Assembly (NCBI RefSeq): GCF_014647675.1
Contig: NZ_BMPQ01000036.1
Location: forward strand, 22,418-86,417
Direction of reading: 5' to 3'
Length of the DNA stretch: 64,000 nucleotides
From: Streptomyces flaveus
GTDB lineage: Bacteria; Actinomycetota; Actinomycetes; Streptomycetales; Streptomycetaceae
Shown here: piece after piece, positions 17,367 to 25,465 of the stretch
Numbering within the stretch: position 1 is the stretch's first letter
How the letters are laid out: every line of letters begins with the position of its first letter
Notes under the pieces: model-generated
What the model saw: the letters and a program-made list of their open reading frames with translations, nothing else
The model's database searches: none
What the model was told of the DNA's origin: nothing
Translations under genes and position numbers: made by a program

Positions 17367-18290
17367 ATGGATCCATCCCGTCGTTCGACCAACACGACCG
17401 TGCAGTTACGGACCCGACCCCGTGCCATGACGGCACTGATCGCCCTGGTGACCACCATCGGCTTGGCGCTGACTCTGCTGACAGCCGCCGCCCCGCCGGC
17501 GGCCGCCGCCGTCCCGGACCCGACGACTGCCTCCCTGGAGGCCACCAACGGGCCGCTGACCACCGCCACTTACACCGTTCCCAGGCCAACCGGGTACGGC
17601 TCCGGCACGGTCACGTACCCCAGGAACAGTGGCTCGTATCCGGGCGTCGTACTGATGCCTGGCTATCAGGGCACCCAGCAGAACCTGCAGTGGCTCGCAC
17701 CCCGCCTCGCCTCCTGGGGCTTCGTCGTCATCAACGTCGGCACCAACACACTCACCGACGATCCCGCATCACGTGGCCGCCAGATCACCGCCGCCGGCAC
17801 CCAGCTGCTCGCGCTCGGCAACGCCACCGGCAACCCGATATCCGGGAAGCTCAACGGCACGCTCGGCGCGGTCGGTCACTCGATGGGCGGCGGTGGCGTG
17901 ATGGCGGCCCTCCGGGACGACGCGCGCTTCCGGGCGGGCGTGCCCACGGCCCCGTACTACCCGAACCAGAACTTCTCCGCGGTCACCGATCCCACGTTCT
18001 TCCTGACCTGCCAAAGCGACCCTGTCGCTCACGGCAACAGCTACGCGGTGCCCTGGTACAACTCCATGTCCCGGGCCGAGAAGCTCTACATCGAGGTTCC
18101 GGGCGACCATCTGTGCCCGATGACAGGCTCCGGCAACAAGGCCAAGCAGGGCAAGTGGATCGTGTCGTTCCTCAGTCTCTGGCTGCGTGCCGACACCCGC
18201 TTCAGCCCGTTCCTGTGCGGTCCCGTACGTGACGCCGACAAGAACAACACCTCCCTGGTCACGCGCTGGATGGACACCTGCCCGCTCTGA
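17367..18290 (+). CDS. Secreted polyester hydrolase of the cutinase/PETase type
   Basis: A 307-residue protein with a Sec signal (hydrophobic residues about 21-48, ending AAAA). The mature alpha/beta hydrolase shows LMPGYQGTQQNLQWL (oxyanion-hole Tyr100), GHSMGGGG with nucleophile Ser172, CQSDPVA with Asp218, and GDHLCP with His248. Cys215 and Cys250 bracket the catalytic Asp and His exactly as in the extra disulfide of Ideonella PETase. Cys284 and Cys305 form the usual C-terminal pair. The substrate-site Trp of most cutinases (TPWH) is replaced in APYY. GGAGGT lies six bases before the ATG. Cutin, suberin or other polyester hydrolysis is likely. The substrate is unproven. Confidence 0.85.
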   Translation: MDPSRRSTNTTVQLRTRPRAMTALIALVTTIGLALTLLTAAAPPAAAAVPDPTTASLEATNGPLTTATYTVPRPTGYGSGTVTYPRNSGSYPGVVLMPGYQGTQQNLQWLAPRLASWGFVVINVGTNTLTDDPASRGRQITAAGTQLLALGNATGNPISGKLNGTLGAVGHSMGGGGVMAALRDDARFRAGVPTAPYYPNQNFSAVTDPTFFLTCQSDPVAHGNSYAVPWYNSMSRAEKLYIEVPGDHLCPMTGSGNKAKQGKWIVSFLSLWLRADTRFSPFLCGPVRDADKNNTSLVTRWMDTCPL

Positions 18291-18311
18291 CCTGCCCGTT
18301 CTGACCGGCTC

Positions 18312-18352
18312 GCTCGGAGCGCTCCGCGGCCCGCCAACGCGGCGCTCCGAGC
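18312..18352. terminator. Bidirectional terminator between convergent genes
   Basis: Perfect 10-bp arms, GCTCGGAGCG and CGCTCCGAGC, flank a GC-rich loop. It sits between the stops of the polyester hydrolase (18290) and the expansin (18371), which converge. Confidence 0.75.
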
Positions 18353-18370
18353 CTGCTGCCGGAACCGTCG

Positions 18371-19327
18371 TCAGTGCCGGGCGAACTGAACACCGGTCGG
18401 TTGCGCGACGTCCGGCCGTATCGCGATCCCGTTGATGGTCAGTCGTTCTCCGTAGATGTCCGTGACTCTGATCGAGCCGCCGCACCCGCTGCCGCTGTCG
18501 GAGATGAAGTAGTTGTATTCGGTACGGGGCAACTGCCGCCAGCCGCCGCCGGCCCGGACCTCCAGGCGCGCGACCGGGTTGCGGTGGCCGATCGCCTGGA
18601 TGCCGCACCAATAACGGCTGGACCCGTCCTTGTATCTGATGGAGATCGTGTCGGACGTGCTGGGACTCAGCAGCTTCCAGGTGATCGGTATCCGGCCGAC
18701 CTTGAGGTCGGCGAGCTTGGCGAAGGCCTGTTGGCTGAGGTCGAGTTGCCCGGGTGCGCAGGGCAGGGGGCATACGTTGGTGATCCGTACCGTGATCGAC
18801 TTGCCGTTGGCCGCGCGGACGAGCACGTACGCGCCGCATGCCCTGGACGTCTCGTAGTCCGTGGCGTTCATGGCCGCGATCATGAGGTCGGGACTCGGGC
18901 CGAACAGGCAGGCACCGTTTCCGTCCGCGGCCTCGTAGGCGGTGGCGACCCCGGTGTAGGGAGTGTTGGGCCGAATCCGTCCCGCCAACGATGGCGTGGT
19001 GGGCGCCGTTCGCGGGGGCCGCGGAGTGGCTTTGGCCGAAGGGCTCGCTGCACGGGTCTTCTCAGCGGCCTTCGGTGTCCGTTTCGGTTTCGGTGTGCTG
19101 GTCGCGGGAGGGCTCGGCGACGCGCTCGAGGTGCCCGTCGTGGGGGTGCTTCTCACCTTGGAGGTGGCGACTGATGTGGCCGCGGCATTCCCTGCCTCCG
19201 CCTCGCGGTCGGGGAGCCCCATGACCAGGTAGGCGAGAACGCCCGCGGCGGTCACCGCCAAGGTGGTGCCCAGCACAAGCCTGCGTCTTTGCCTGCGCTG
19301 ACGTGCGGCCTGCCTCGCTGTCTTCAT
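18371..19327 (-). CDS. Expansin-like protein (DPBB + CBM63) with N-terminal anchor
   Basis: A 318-residue protein. A basic N-tail (RRQRRRL) precedes a hydrophobic segment LVLGTTLAVTAAGVLAYLVMG without a clear cleavage site, suggesting a membrane anchor or uncleaved signal. Residues about 40-110 are a Ser/Thr/Pro/Lys linker. Residues about 115-215 are the double-psi beta-barrel, with GACLFG, ACGAYVLV, ITNVCPLPC and QLDLS, whose Asp matches the essential Asp of bacterial expansins. Residues about 220-318 are the CBM63-like domain with surface aromatics. Such proteins loosen cellulose-hemicellulose networks without hydrolysis. The frame is open further upstream but that part is not expansin-like. 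Confidence 0.85.
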   Translation of the reverse strand: MKTARQAARQRRQRRRLVLGTTLAVTAAGVLAYLVMGLPDREAEAGNAAATSVATSKVRSTPTTGTSSASPSPPATSTPKPKRTPKAAEKTRAASPSAKATPRPPRTAPTTPSLAGRIRPNTPYTGVATAYEAADGNGACLFGPSPDLMIAAMNATDYETSRACGAYVLVRAANGKSITVRITNVCPLPCAPGQLDLSQQAFAKLADLKVGRIPITWKLLSPSTSDTISIRYKDGSSRYWCGIQAIGHRNPVARLEVRAGGGWRQLPRTEYNYFISDSGSGCGGSIRVTDIYGERLTINGIAIRPDVAQPTGVQFARH

Positions 19328-19699
19328 ACCTGTCCGTCCAGAAGATCGAGCCGATGGTGCACTGCTCAGTGGCCGCAGAGAGCGAAAAGGTTGCCTTCGA
19401 TTTCTCGCTGGGGCGTACCGGAGTTCTGTGGTGGGCGCAGCCGGACGGCTTGCCACATGCCGAAGGTATTGACGCACCCTGTTACTCACATTTAACGTCT
19501 GCCCGACATCGCGAACACTGTTCGACAGGTCGCACACTCATGTTGACCGGACGGGAAGCCGGTGCCCGGATCCGACCACCCCTTCCACGTCGTGCGGCAG
19601 GCGACCCTGTCCCACCAATACTGAGACTGGCCCCCTGGTTGAGCCTGCTTCGCTCCTTTTCGCCCGATAGTGGCATTCGCAGAACGACAGGAGATGGAC
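19328..19699. promoter_or_regulatory. Divergent control region of expansin and GH43-CBM42
   Basis: A 372-bp stretch without a gene. The first 55 bp (expansin leader) resemble the leader of the GH5 gene at 9212; both contain AGATCGAGCCGRTG. At 19512-19524 lies CGAACA-C-TGTTCG, a palindrome with six-base arms and a single central base, a good operator candidate. ACAGGAG precedes the GH43 start. No other coding sequence is convincing here. Confidence 0.5.
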
Positions 19700-21133
19700 A
19701 TGTCCGCGCTTCGCGCCCGGCTGTCGGCGATATTGCTCGCCGTGTGCCTGCTCTTCACAGGCCAGGCCCTGACCACACCGGAGCGGGCTGCCGCCGCCGA
19801 TCCGGGCTATCTGATGACGCACTTCATCGGGGAGGGGGCGACCGGTCAGCAGATCTACTTCTCACACAGCGCGGACGGCCTGAACTGGAGTGATCTCAAC
19901 GGCGGAGGGATGGCCCTGCGTTCCACGGTCGGTACGCGTGGGGTGCGTGACCCCGCACTGGTCCGTTCCCCCGACGGCAGCAAGTACTGGATCATCGCGA
20001 CCGACCTGTGCATCGACTGCGGACAGTCATGGTCGGACTCCATCAACAACGGCAGCCGCAACCTCGTGGTGTGGGAGTCGACGGACCTGGTCACCTGGTC
20101 GCAGCCGTGGCTGCTCAATGTCGCCGGAGCGATTCCCGACGGACGCAACGCGTGGGCGCCGGAGGCGATCTGGAACCCGGCCACCAACGACTACGTCCTG
20201 TACTGGGCGACGAACAAGCCCCTCAACGGCGCGACGAAGCACCGCATCTACTACGCCCGCACCAGCGACTTCCGCTCCATCACCACCCCGCAGGTCTACA
20301 TCGAGCGCCCCGGTACCCAGGAAATCATCGACACCCAGATCGTCGAGATGCCGAGCGGCGTGGGCAACTACCGCTACGTACGGGCTTCCGGTGACGGCCA
20401 GATCACCCTCGAAGGCAGCAACTCGATCCTCGGCACCTGGACCAACCTCGGCAACCTCTCCGGCATCGGACTGACCGGCTCCCAGGTCGAGGGTCCGATG
20501 TGGCTGAAGTTCCGCGACCGCAACGAGTGGACCCTCTACCTCGACCAGTACGCCACGAGCCGCGGTTACATGCCGGTCACGACGACCAACCCGTCCGCCT
20601 CCGGCACCTACAAGCTCCCGGCGTCGGGCAGCTACAACCTGGGCGGCACCAAGAAGCGCCACGGCTCGATCCTGAACCTGACGGCCGCCGAGGAGAGCCG
20701 CGTACAGGCCCGCTGGCCCAACACCACGGTCAACCGGCTCCAGTCGTACAACTTCCAGGACCGGTACGTGCGGCACGCCAACATGGACGTGCGCATCGAC
20801 CCCAACGTCAGCCCCGCCGCCGACTCCCAGTTCCGGCTGCGGACCGGCCTGGCAGGCTCCGGCACCGTCTCCTTCGAGTCGGTGAACTTCCCCGGCTACT
20901 TCCTGCGGCACTCCGGATACGACTTCCAGCTGGCCTACAACGACGGCACCACCCAGTTCGCCGCGGACGCCACCTTCCGCAAGGTCGCCGGACTCGCCGA
21001 CGCAAGCTGGTCGTCGTTCCAGTCGTACAACCACCCCGACCGCTACATCCGCCACTACGCCTACCAACTCCGCCTCGACCCGATCACCACGGCGACAGGG
21101 CGCGGCGACGCCACCTTCCGCGTGACGAGCTGA
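19700..21133 (+). CDS. GH43-like glycosidase with C-terminal AbfB (CBM42) domain
   Basis: A 477-residue secreted protein. The signal peptide covers residues 1-33 (LSAILLAVCLLFTGQAL, then AAAAD). Residues about 35-310 form a five-bladed beta-propeller with GVRDPALVRSPDGSKYWIIATD (catalytic Asp region), NAWAPEAIW and QVEGPMWLKF (candidate acid Glu). Residues about 330-477 are an AbfB arabinose-binding beta-trefoil with its repeats SYNFQDRYVRHANM, SVNFPGYFLRHSGY and SYNHPDRYIRHYAY. The ATG at 19700 is preceded by ACAGGAG at the right spacing. It probably removes arabinose or xylose side groups from arabinan or arabinoxylan in the medium. Confidence 0.87.
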   Translation: MSALRARLSAILLAVCLLFTGQALTTPERAAAADPGYLMTHFIGEGATGQQIYFSHSADGLNWSDLNGGGMALRSTVGTRGVRDPALVRSPDGSKYWIIATDLCIDCGQSWSDSINNGSRNLVVWESTDLVTWSQPWLLNVAGAIPDGRNAWAPEAIWNPATNDYVLYWATNKPLNGATKHRIYYARTSDFRSITTPQVYIERPGTQEIIDTQIVEMPSGVGNYRYVRASGDGQITLEGSNSILGTWTNLGNLSGIGLTGSQVEGPMWLKFRDRNEWTLYLDQYATSRGYMPVTTTNPSASGTYKLPASGSYNLGGTKKRHGSILNLTAAEESRVQARWPNTTVNRLQSYNFQDRYVRHANMDVRIDPNVSPAADSQFRLRTGLAGSGTVSFESVNFPGYFLRHSGYDFQLAYNDGTTQFAADATFRKVAGLADASWSSFQSYNHPDRYIRHYAYQLRLDPITTATGRGDATFRVTS

Positions 21134-21372
21134 CCCGACGCCGACAGGGATGTCGGCGACCGGCGAGGGGCCAGGACCGGCTGCAGGAACCGATGCCGGT
21201 CCACACCCCTGCGGGCGCGAAACAAGAACAGTTGAGGCCAAGCAGGGTCAACTTCTCGCCATGCTCCGTATCCTTGCCCCGCCCAGGGGCCGTATCGGAG
21301 CGGGACGCTCGGGTCCGCCGCGACCTCTCGGGTACCGGGCGCCAGTGCGTCACATGCACAGAGGGGGAAACG

Positions 21373-22710
21373 GTGGGGGAGACAAGTACACAGGTGCGAC
21401 GGGGCACCATACTTCCGGTCGTCGCGGCGCGGTGGGCGCTGTGGACGTTTGTCATCGTCAACTTGGTGATCGTCGAGGTCTTGTTCCTCACCGCCGGGAC
21501 CGGCAAGAACGGGGTGCTCACGGTCGCCAAGTTCTTCGGTCTGCACGCCGCCGTGCTGATGCTGTTCCAGCTGCTGCTGGTGGCCCGGCTGCCGTGGCTC
21601 GACCGCCGTATCGGCATGGACCGGTTGACGGTGTGGCACCGGTGGGTCGGCTTCACCCTGCTGTGGACCCTCCTCACCCACGCCGTGCTGGTGGTGCTGG
21701 GCTACGCGAGGCTCGATGACGCGCCGATGACGAAGACGTTCTTCGCGCTGGCCGGAGTGCCGGCCTCCCTGCTCGGGATGCTGGCCGCGGCGATCGTCGT
21801 CGTGGTCGCCGCGGTCTCCGCCCGACAGGTGAGGCGGCGGCTGCGGTACGAGACCTGGCACGGCGTGCACCTGCTGCTGTACCTGGCGTTGGGGCTGGCG
21901 TTCGTCCACCAGTTGCAGGAGACCACGACCTTCAGCTCCTCCGCGCCCGCGATGATCTACTGGTGGGCCCTGTGGCTCTTCGCGTTCGGTGCCCTCGTCA
22001 CGGGGCGGATCGTGATGCCTCTGTGGCGCAACGCCTATCACCGGTTCGAGGTCACGGCGGTGGTGCCGGAGTCGGACGACGTGGTGTCGGTGCACATCAC
22101 CGGCCGCCACCTCGACAGGCTGCCGGCCAGGGCGGGCCAGTTCTGCATCTGGCGGTTCCCCGGGCACAACCACTGGTGGCAGGCCAATCCGTTCTCACTG
22201 TCGGCGGCACCCGACGGCCGCACGTTGCGCCTGACCGCCAAGGCGGTCGGCAGCGCCAGCGCAGGCCTGCGCCATGTCCCGGTCGGGAGCCGCGCGTTCG
22301 TCGAGGGGCCGTACGGGGCGTTCACCTCGTTGCATCGAACGCGGCCCGGCGCGCTGCTGATCGCCGGAGGAGTGGGGATCACGCCGGTTCGAGCCCTGTT
22401 GGAGGAGGAACCGGCAGGCGACGTCGTCGTGCTCTACCGGGTACGCAGCGAGGACGACGCCGTACTGGTCGACGAGGTACGAACTCTGGTCGCGGACCGC
22501 GGCGGACGGCTGCACCTGCTCACCGGCCGCACGGGGGAAGGCAGCCCGCCGTTCGAGCCGGAGAGCCTCCGTGCCCTGGTTCCCGACATAACCGAACGCG
22601 ACGTGTACGTCTGTGGCCCGCCCGCGATGACCTCGGCCGTGCTCAGCGCCCTGCGCAGCCTGAAGGTTCCCCACCTGCAGGTGCACGCCGAGCGGTTCGG
22701 CCTGGCCTGA
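21373..22710 (+). CDS. Ferric reductase-like transmembrane/ferredoxin-reductase flavoprotein
   Basis: A 445-residue protein. The N-terminal 220 residues hold about six membrane helices of the ferric-reductase-like type with paired histidines (LHAAVLMLFQ, WHRWVGF, THAVLVVLG, WHGVHLLLYL) for haem. The C-terminal half is an FNR module: ANPFSLSAAP (FAD), GPYGAFTS, LIAGGVGITPVRALL (NAD(P)H) and YVCGPPAMTSAV. It moves electrons from NAD(P)H across the membrane. The start is GTG, with AGGGGG about seven bases upstream. It is not obviously tied to polysaccharide breakdown, but a transmembrane electron donor for iron uptake or extracellular redox chemistry is plausible. A strong terminator follows. 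Confidence 0.85.
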   Translation: MGETSTQVRRGTILPVVAARWALWTFVIVNLVIVEVLFLTAGTGKNGVLTVAKFFGLHAAVLMLFQLLLVARLPWLDRRIGMDRLTVWHRWVGFTLLWTLLTHAVLVVLGYARLDDAPMTKTFFALAGVPASLLGMLAAAIVVVVAAVSARQVRRRLRYETWHGVHLLLYLALGLAFVHQLQETTTFSSSAPAMIYWWALWLFAFGALVTGRIVMPLWRNAYHRFEVTAVVPESDDVVSVHITGRHLDRLPARAGQFCIWRFPGHNHWWQANPFSLSAAPDGRTLRLTAKAVGSASAGLRHVPVGSRAFVEGPYGAFTSLHRTRPGALLIAGGVGITPVRALLEEEPAGDVVVLYRVRSEDDAVLVDEVRTLVADRGGRLHLLTGRTGEGSPPFEPESLRALVPDITERDVYVCGPPAMTSAVLSALRSLKVPHLQVHAERFGLA

Positions 22711-22715
22711 CGGCG

Positions 22716-22751
22716 CTGAGGCTCCGATGGGCACGCGCATCGGAGCCTCAG
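22716..22751. terminator. Perfect 14-bp hairpin terminator
   Basis: CTGAGGCTCCGATG and CATCGGAGCCTCAG pair perfectly around an eight-base loop. It begins six bases after the ferric-reductase-like stop codon. Confidence 0.85.
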
Positions 22752-22794
22752 TACGGGTGTTGTGACCCCACGAGCGAGAAGAGGCATAGGTTGG

Positions 22795-22806
22795 TGAAGC
22801 GCTTCG
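22795..22806. promoter_or_regulatory. LacI-type operator before GH42
   Basis: The palindrome GAAGCGCTTC (22796-22805), flanked by T and G, has the central CG dyad typical of LacI/GalR operators. The same ten bases occur upstream of the GH43/GH5 unit at 36508 and 36626. It lies 177 bp before the GH42 ATG and about 30 bp before a small ORF that is translationally linked to GH42. Confidence 0.65.
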
Positions 22807-22836
22807 ACGATCCTCTGAGGGGCTGCTGCTGCTGCC

Positions 22837-22986
22837 ATGAGCCACCAGATGCGCCGTTGTCGCCGTACCCCCGGCTACGAGAACAACACCCTCACTCGCA
22901 AGTTCCTCGGCTCGCTGCGTGACGGCGCAGCGGTGACGCTGCTCTCCACCACCTACACCCATACGTCTCTTGAGGGCTTCGCATGA
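22837..22986 (+). CDS. Small ORF coupled to GH42, possible CBM46 relic
   Basis: A 49-residue frame from ATG, ending with ATGA overlapping the GH42 start, so ribosomes could pass straight to GH42. Residues 13-41 (PGYENNTLTRKFLGSLRDGAA) resemble the CBM46 end of the GH5 at 32765 (DYPNGTIILTPEFLDSLRDGE). It has no signal peptide and lacks most of a binding domain. It may be the tail of a lost cellulase now acting only as a leader, or chance homology. Whether it is translated is uncertain. Confidence 0.4.
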   Translation: MSHQMRRCRRTPGYENNTLTRKFLGSLRDGAAVTLLSTTYTHTSLEGFA

Positions 22987-25046
22987 CTGATCTGCCCGCG
23001 CGCGTCCTGTTCGGTGCCGCCTACTACCACGAGTACCAGCCGTACGAGCGGCTCAAGACCGACCTCGATCTCATGGCGGAGGCGAAGTTCACCGTCATCC
23101 GCGTCGGCGAGTCGGTCTGGTCCACCTGGGAACCGGAGAACGGCCGGTTCGAACTCGACTGGCTGCAACCCGTCCTCGACGGCGCCCACGAGCGCGGCAT
23201 CTCCGTCGTCCTCGGCACTCCCACCTACGCGGTACCGCCGTGGCTGGCCCGGCAGTACCCGGAGACCGCCGCCGAGGACGCCACCGGGCGCCGCGCCGCG
23301 TGGGGCGCCCGGCAGGAGGTCGACTTCACGCACCCGGCCTTCCGTTTCCACGCGGAGCGGGTGATCCGTGCGATCGCGGCCCGCTATGCCGCCCACCCCG
23401 CGGTCATCGGCTTCCAGGTGGACAACGAGCCCGGCCCGCGACTGCCGCACAACCACGGTGTCTTCCAGCGGTTCGTCGACGACCTGCGGCAGCGCTACGG
23501 CGATGTGGAGACCCTCAACCGCGAGTGGGGGCTGGTGTACTGGTCGCACCGGCTGTCCACCTGGGCCGACCTGTGGACCCCGGAGGGCAACGCGCAGCCG
23601 CAGTACGACCTTGCCTGGCAGGCGTTCCAGGCGCGCCAGACCACCGAGTTCATCGCCTGGCAGGCCGGCATCGTGCGCGAGTACGCGCGGCCCGGCCAGT
23701 TCGTCACCACGTGCCTCGCCTACGGCTCCCCGGGCCTGGAGGACGACGAGCTCACCGACAGCCTGGACATCACCGCGGGCAACCCGTACTACGACATGCA
23801 GGACAGCCTCACGATGCCCGAGCCGCCGCGCGAGAAGCTGCCGCAGCAGTGGATGGCGTACGGGGCGTGGGCGCTGCACCACAGCGCCGACCGGATCTAC
23901 TCCTCGCGCCAGGAGCCGTTCCTGATCACGGAGACCAACGCCCAGGCCATCGGCGGCACTTCCGACAACCGGCCCGCCTTCGACGGGCAGTGGCGGCAGG
24001 CCGCGTGGGCGCTGGTCGCGCGCGGGGCCCGCATGATCGAGTACTGGCACTGGCACACGCTGCACTTCGGCGCCGAGACGTACTGGGGCGGGATCCTCCC
24101 GCACAGCGGACGACCGGGCCCCGCATACCGCGAACTCGCCCGTCTGGGCGCCGAGTTCGAGCGGGCCGGAGACCTGGTCGCCGGGATCGCACCGGACGCG
24201 GGTGCGTACGAGGGCATCTTCGAGCCGTTCTACCGGGGTGCGTTCGAGGCCGGGCGCCAGGTACGGATCCTGCACGCCCGTCAGTTGCACGACCCGCGCG
24301 GCGAACACCCAGGACTGGCACCGGAGTCGGCGGCCGAGCTGCACCCCGTGCTCATCGCTCCCGCCCTGTACGTGGCGGACGACGGGATGCTCGACTGGCT
24401 CGGCGCCTACGCGGAGGCGGGCGGCCACCTCGTCCTCGGTCCCCGCACTGGCTACGGCGACCACGAGGCGCGGGCACGCCACGAGGTGACGCCGGCGCGA
24501 CTGGTTCGGGCCGCGGGCGTCCGGTACGACGAGTTCAGCAACCTGTACGCCGACCTGCCGCTGCGCACCGTACCGGACAGCCCGCTCCAGCTGCCCGCCG
24601 ACGCGGTGGCCACCCGTTGGGTGGAGGGCCTGGTCGTCGAGGACGCCGACGTCCTGGCCGAGTACGACCACCCGCACTTCGGGCGCTGGCCCGCCGTCAC
24701 CACCCGCCGCCACGGCGCGGGCCGCGTCACGTGCGTGGGCACCGTGCCCGGCCGCGATCTGGCCCGCGCGCTCGCCGCGTGGCTCGCGCCCTCGCCGTGC
24801 AGCGGCTGGCAGGGCCTGCCGGACTCGGTCACCGTCGCCACCGGCACCGGCACCGGCACCGCCCCCGACGGCCGGCGCGTCCATGTAGTCCACAACTGGA
24901 GCTGGCAGTCGGCCACCGCCCAGGCCCCGGTGGACCTGACCGACGCCCTGGACGGCGGCGTGGTCCCGGCCGGTACGCCCGTGCGGCTCGGCGCCTGGGA
25001 CGTCCGGGTCCTCGCCGCACCGGGGTCTGCCGCGGGGGACCGGTGA
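22983..25046 (+). CDS. GH42 beta-galactosidase
   Basis: A 687-residue protein without a signal peptide, hence intracellular. The GH42 barrel covers residues about 8-395, with LFGAAYYHEYQP at the start. The acid/base is Glu149 in FQVDNEP and the nucleophile is Glu317 in LITETNAQ. A trimerisation domain (about 396-600) and a small C-terminal beta domain follow. It cleaves beta-1,4-linked galactose from short imported oligosaccharides. A LacI-type operator stands upstream and the start overlaps the small ORF. A fragment of a second GH42 lies immediately after it. A hexanucleotide-like Gly-Thr run near 24841 is only a flexible loop. Confidence 0.93.
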   Translation: MTDLPARVLFGAAYYHEYQPYERLKTDLDLMAEAKFTVIRVGESVWSTWEPENGRFELDWLQPVLDGAHERGISVVLGTPTYAVPPWLARQYPETAAEDATGRRAAWGARQEVDFTHPAFRFHAERVIRAIAARYAAHPAVIGFQVDNEPGPRLPHNHGVFQRFVDDLRQRYGDVETLNREWGLVYWSHRLSTWADLWTPEGNAQPQYDLAWQAFQARQTTEFIAWQAGIVREYARPGQFVTTCLAYGSPGLEDDELTDSLDITAGNPYYDMQDSLTMPEPPREKLPQQWMAYGAWALHHSADRIYSSRQEPFLITETNAQAIGGTSDNRPAFDGQWRQAAWALVARGARMIEYWHWHTLHFGAETYWGGILPHSGRPGPAYRELARLGAEFERAGDLVAGIAPDAGAYEGIFEPFYRGAFEAGRQVRILHARQLHDPRGEHPGLAPESAAELHPVLIAPALYVADDGMLDWLGAYAEAGGHLVLGPRTGYGDHEARARHEVTPARLVRAAGVRYDEFSNLYADLPLRTVPDSPLQLPADAVATRWVEGLVVEDADVLAEYDHPHFGRWPAVTTRRHGAGRVTCVGTVPGRDLARALAAWLAPSPCSGWQGLPDSVTVATGTGTGTAPDGRRVHVVHNWSWQSATAQAPVDLTDALDGGVVPAGTPVRLGAWDVRVLAAPGSAAGDR

Positions 25047-25076
25047 CATCCGCCACCGCGGCACCGGGAACAGGCC

Positions 25077-25316
25077 GGCAGGTCGACAACGAGCCCGGTG
25101 TCGGTCTCCGGCACACCCTGGCCGTGTTCCACGGCTTCGTCGACCATCTGCCCGCCACGTACAGCGACTCCGACACCTTCAACGAACACTGAAGCCGGCC
25201 TTCTGGTCCCACCGCATCTCGGACTGGTCGGACCTGTGGACCCTGGACGGCAACACGACCCCTCCTACGATCCGGCCCGGCGTCGCTACCAGGCCTCGCC
25301 CACCACCGAATTGCGG
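25077..25316 (+). pseudogene. Relic of a second GH42 beta-galactosidase
   Basis: Beginning 31 bp after the intact GH42, the frame reads RQVDNEPG, then VFHGFVDHLPATYSDSDTFNE. After a stop and shift it continues FWSHRISDWSDLWTLDGN, then PSYDPARRRYQASPTTEL. Each piece aligns with residues 145-224 of the neighbour (QVDNEPG, YWSHRLSTWADLWTPEGN). It is clearly diverged, so it is not a recent tandem copy. It has no start or end and is frameshifted: dead remains of a paralogous gene or of a degraded recombination partner. Confidence 0.85.
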
Positions 25317-25465
25317 TGCCGGCCAGGGCTTCGACGTCGTATGCGCACATCCGCGCAGGCCCTGCGTGCAGGCGGTGGCGATGGCCGAGGTGAGCTTCGC
25401 GTCCTTCGAGCAGCCCTCCTCGTTACGGCCCCCGTTGTAGTCCGCGAATCGCGGGCGGCCCCGGA
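25317..25465 (-). other. Coding-like stretch of unknown origin
   Basis: Between the GH42 relic and the GH6 stop. The minus strand contains about 40 codons reading RFADYNGGRNEEGCSKDAKLT, then AIATACTQG, which looks like protein sequence rather than random GC-rich DNA. It has no start, no stop-bounded domain and no family I recognise. It may be another gene relic. Confidence 0.3.

Noticed and set aside
24838..24866. Tandem CACCGG-type repeat in GH42
   Set aside because: It encodes a short Thr-Gly run in a loop of the C-terminal domain and keeps the frame; no regulatory meaning.
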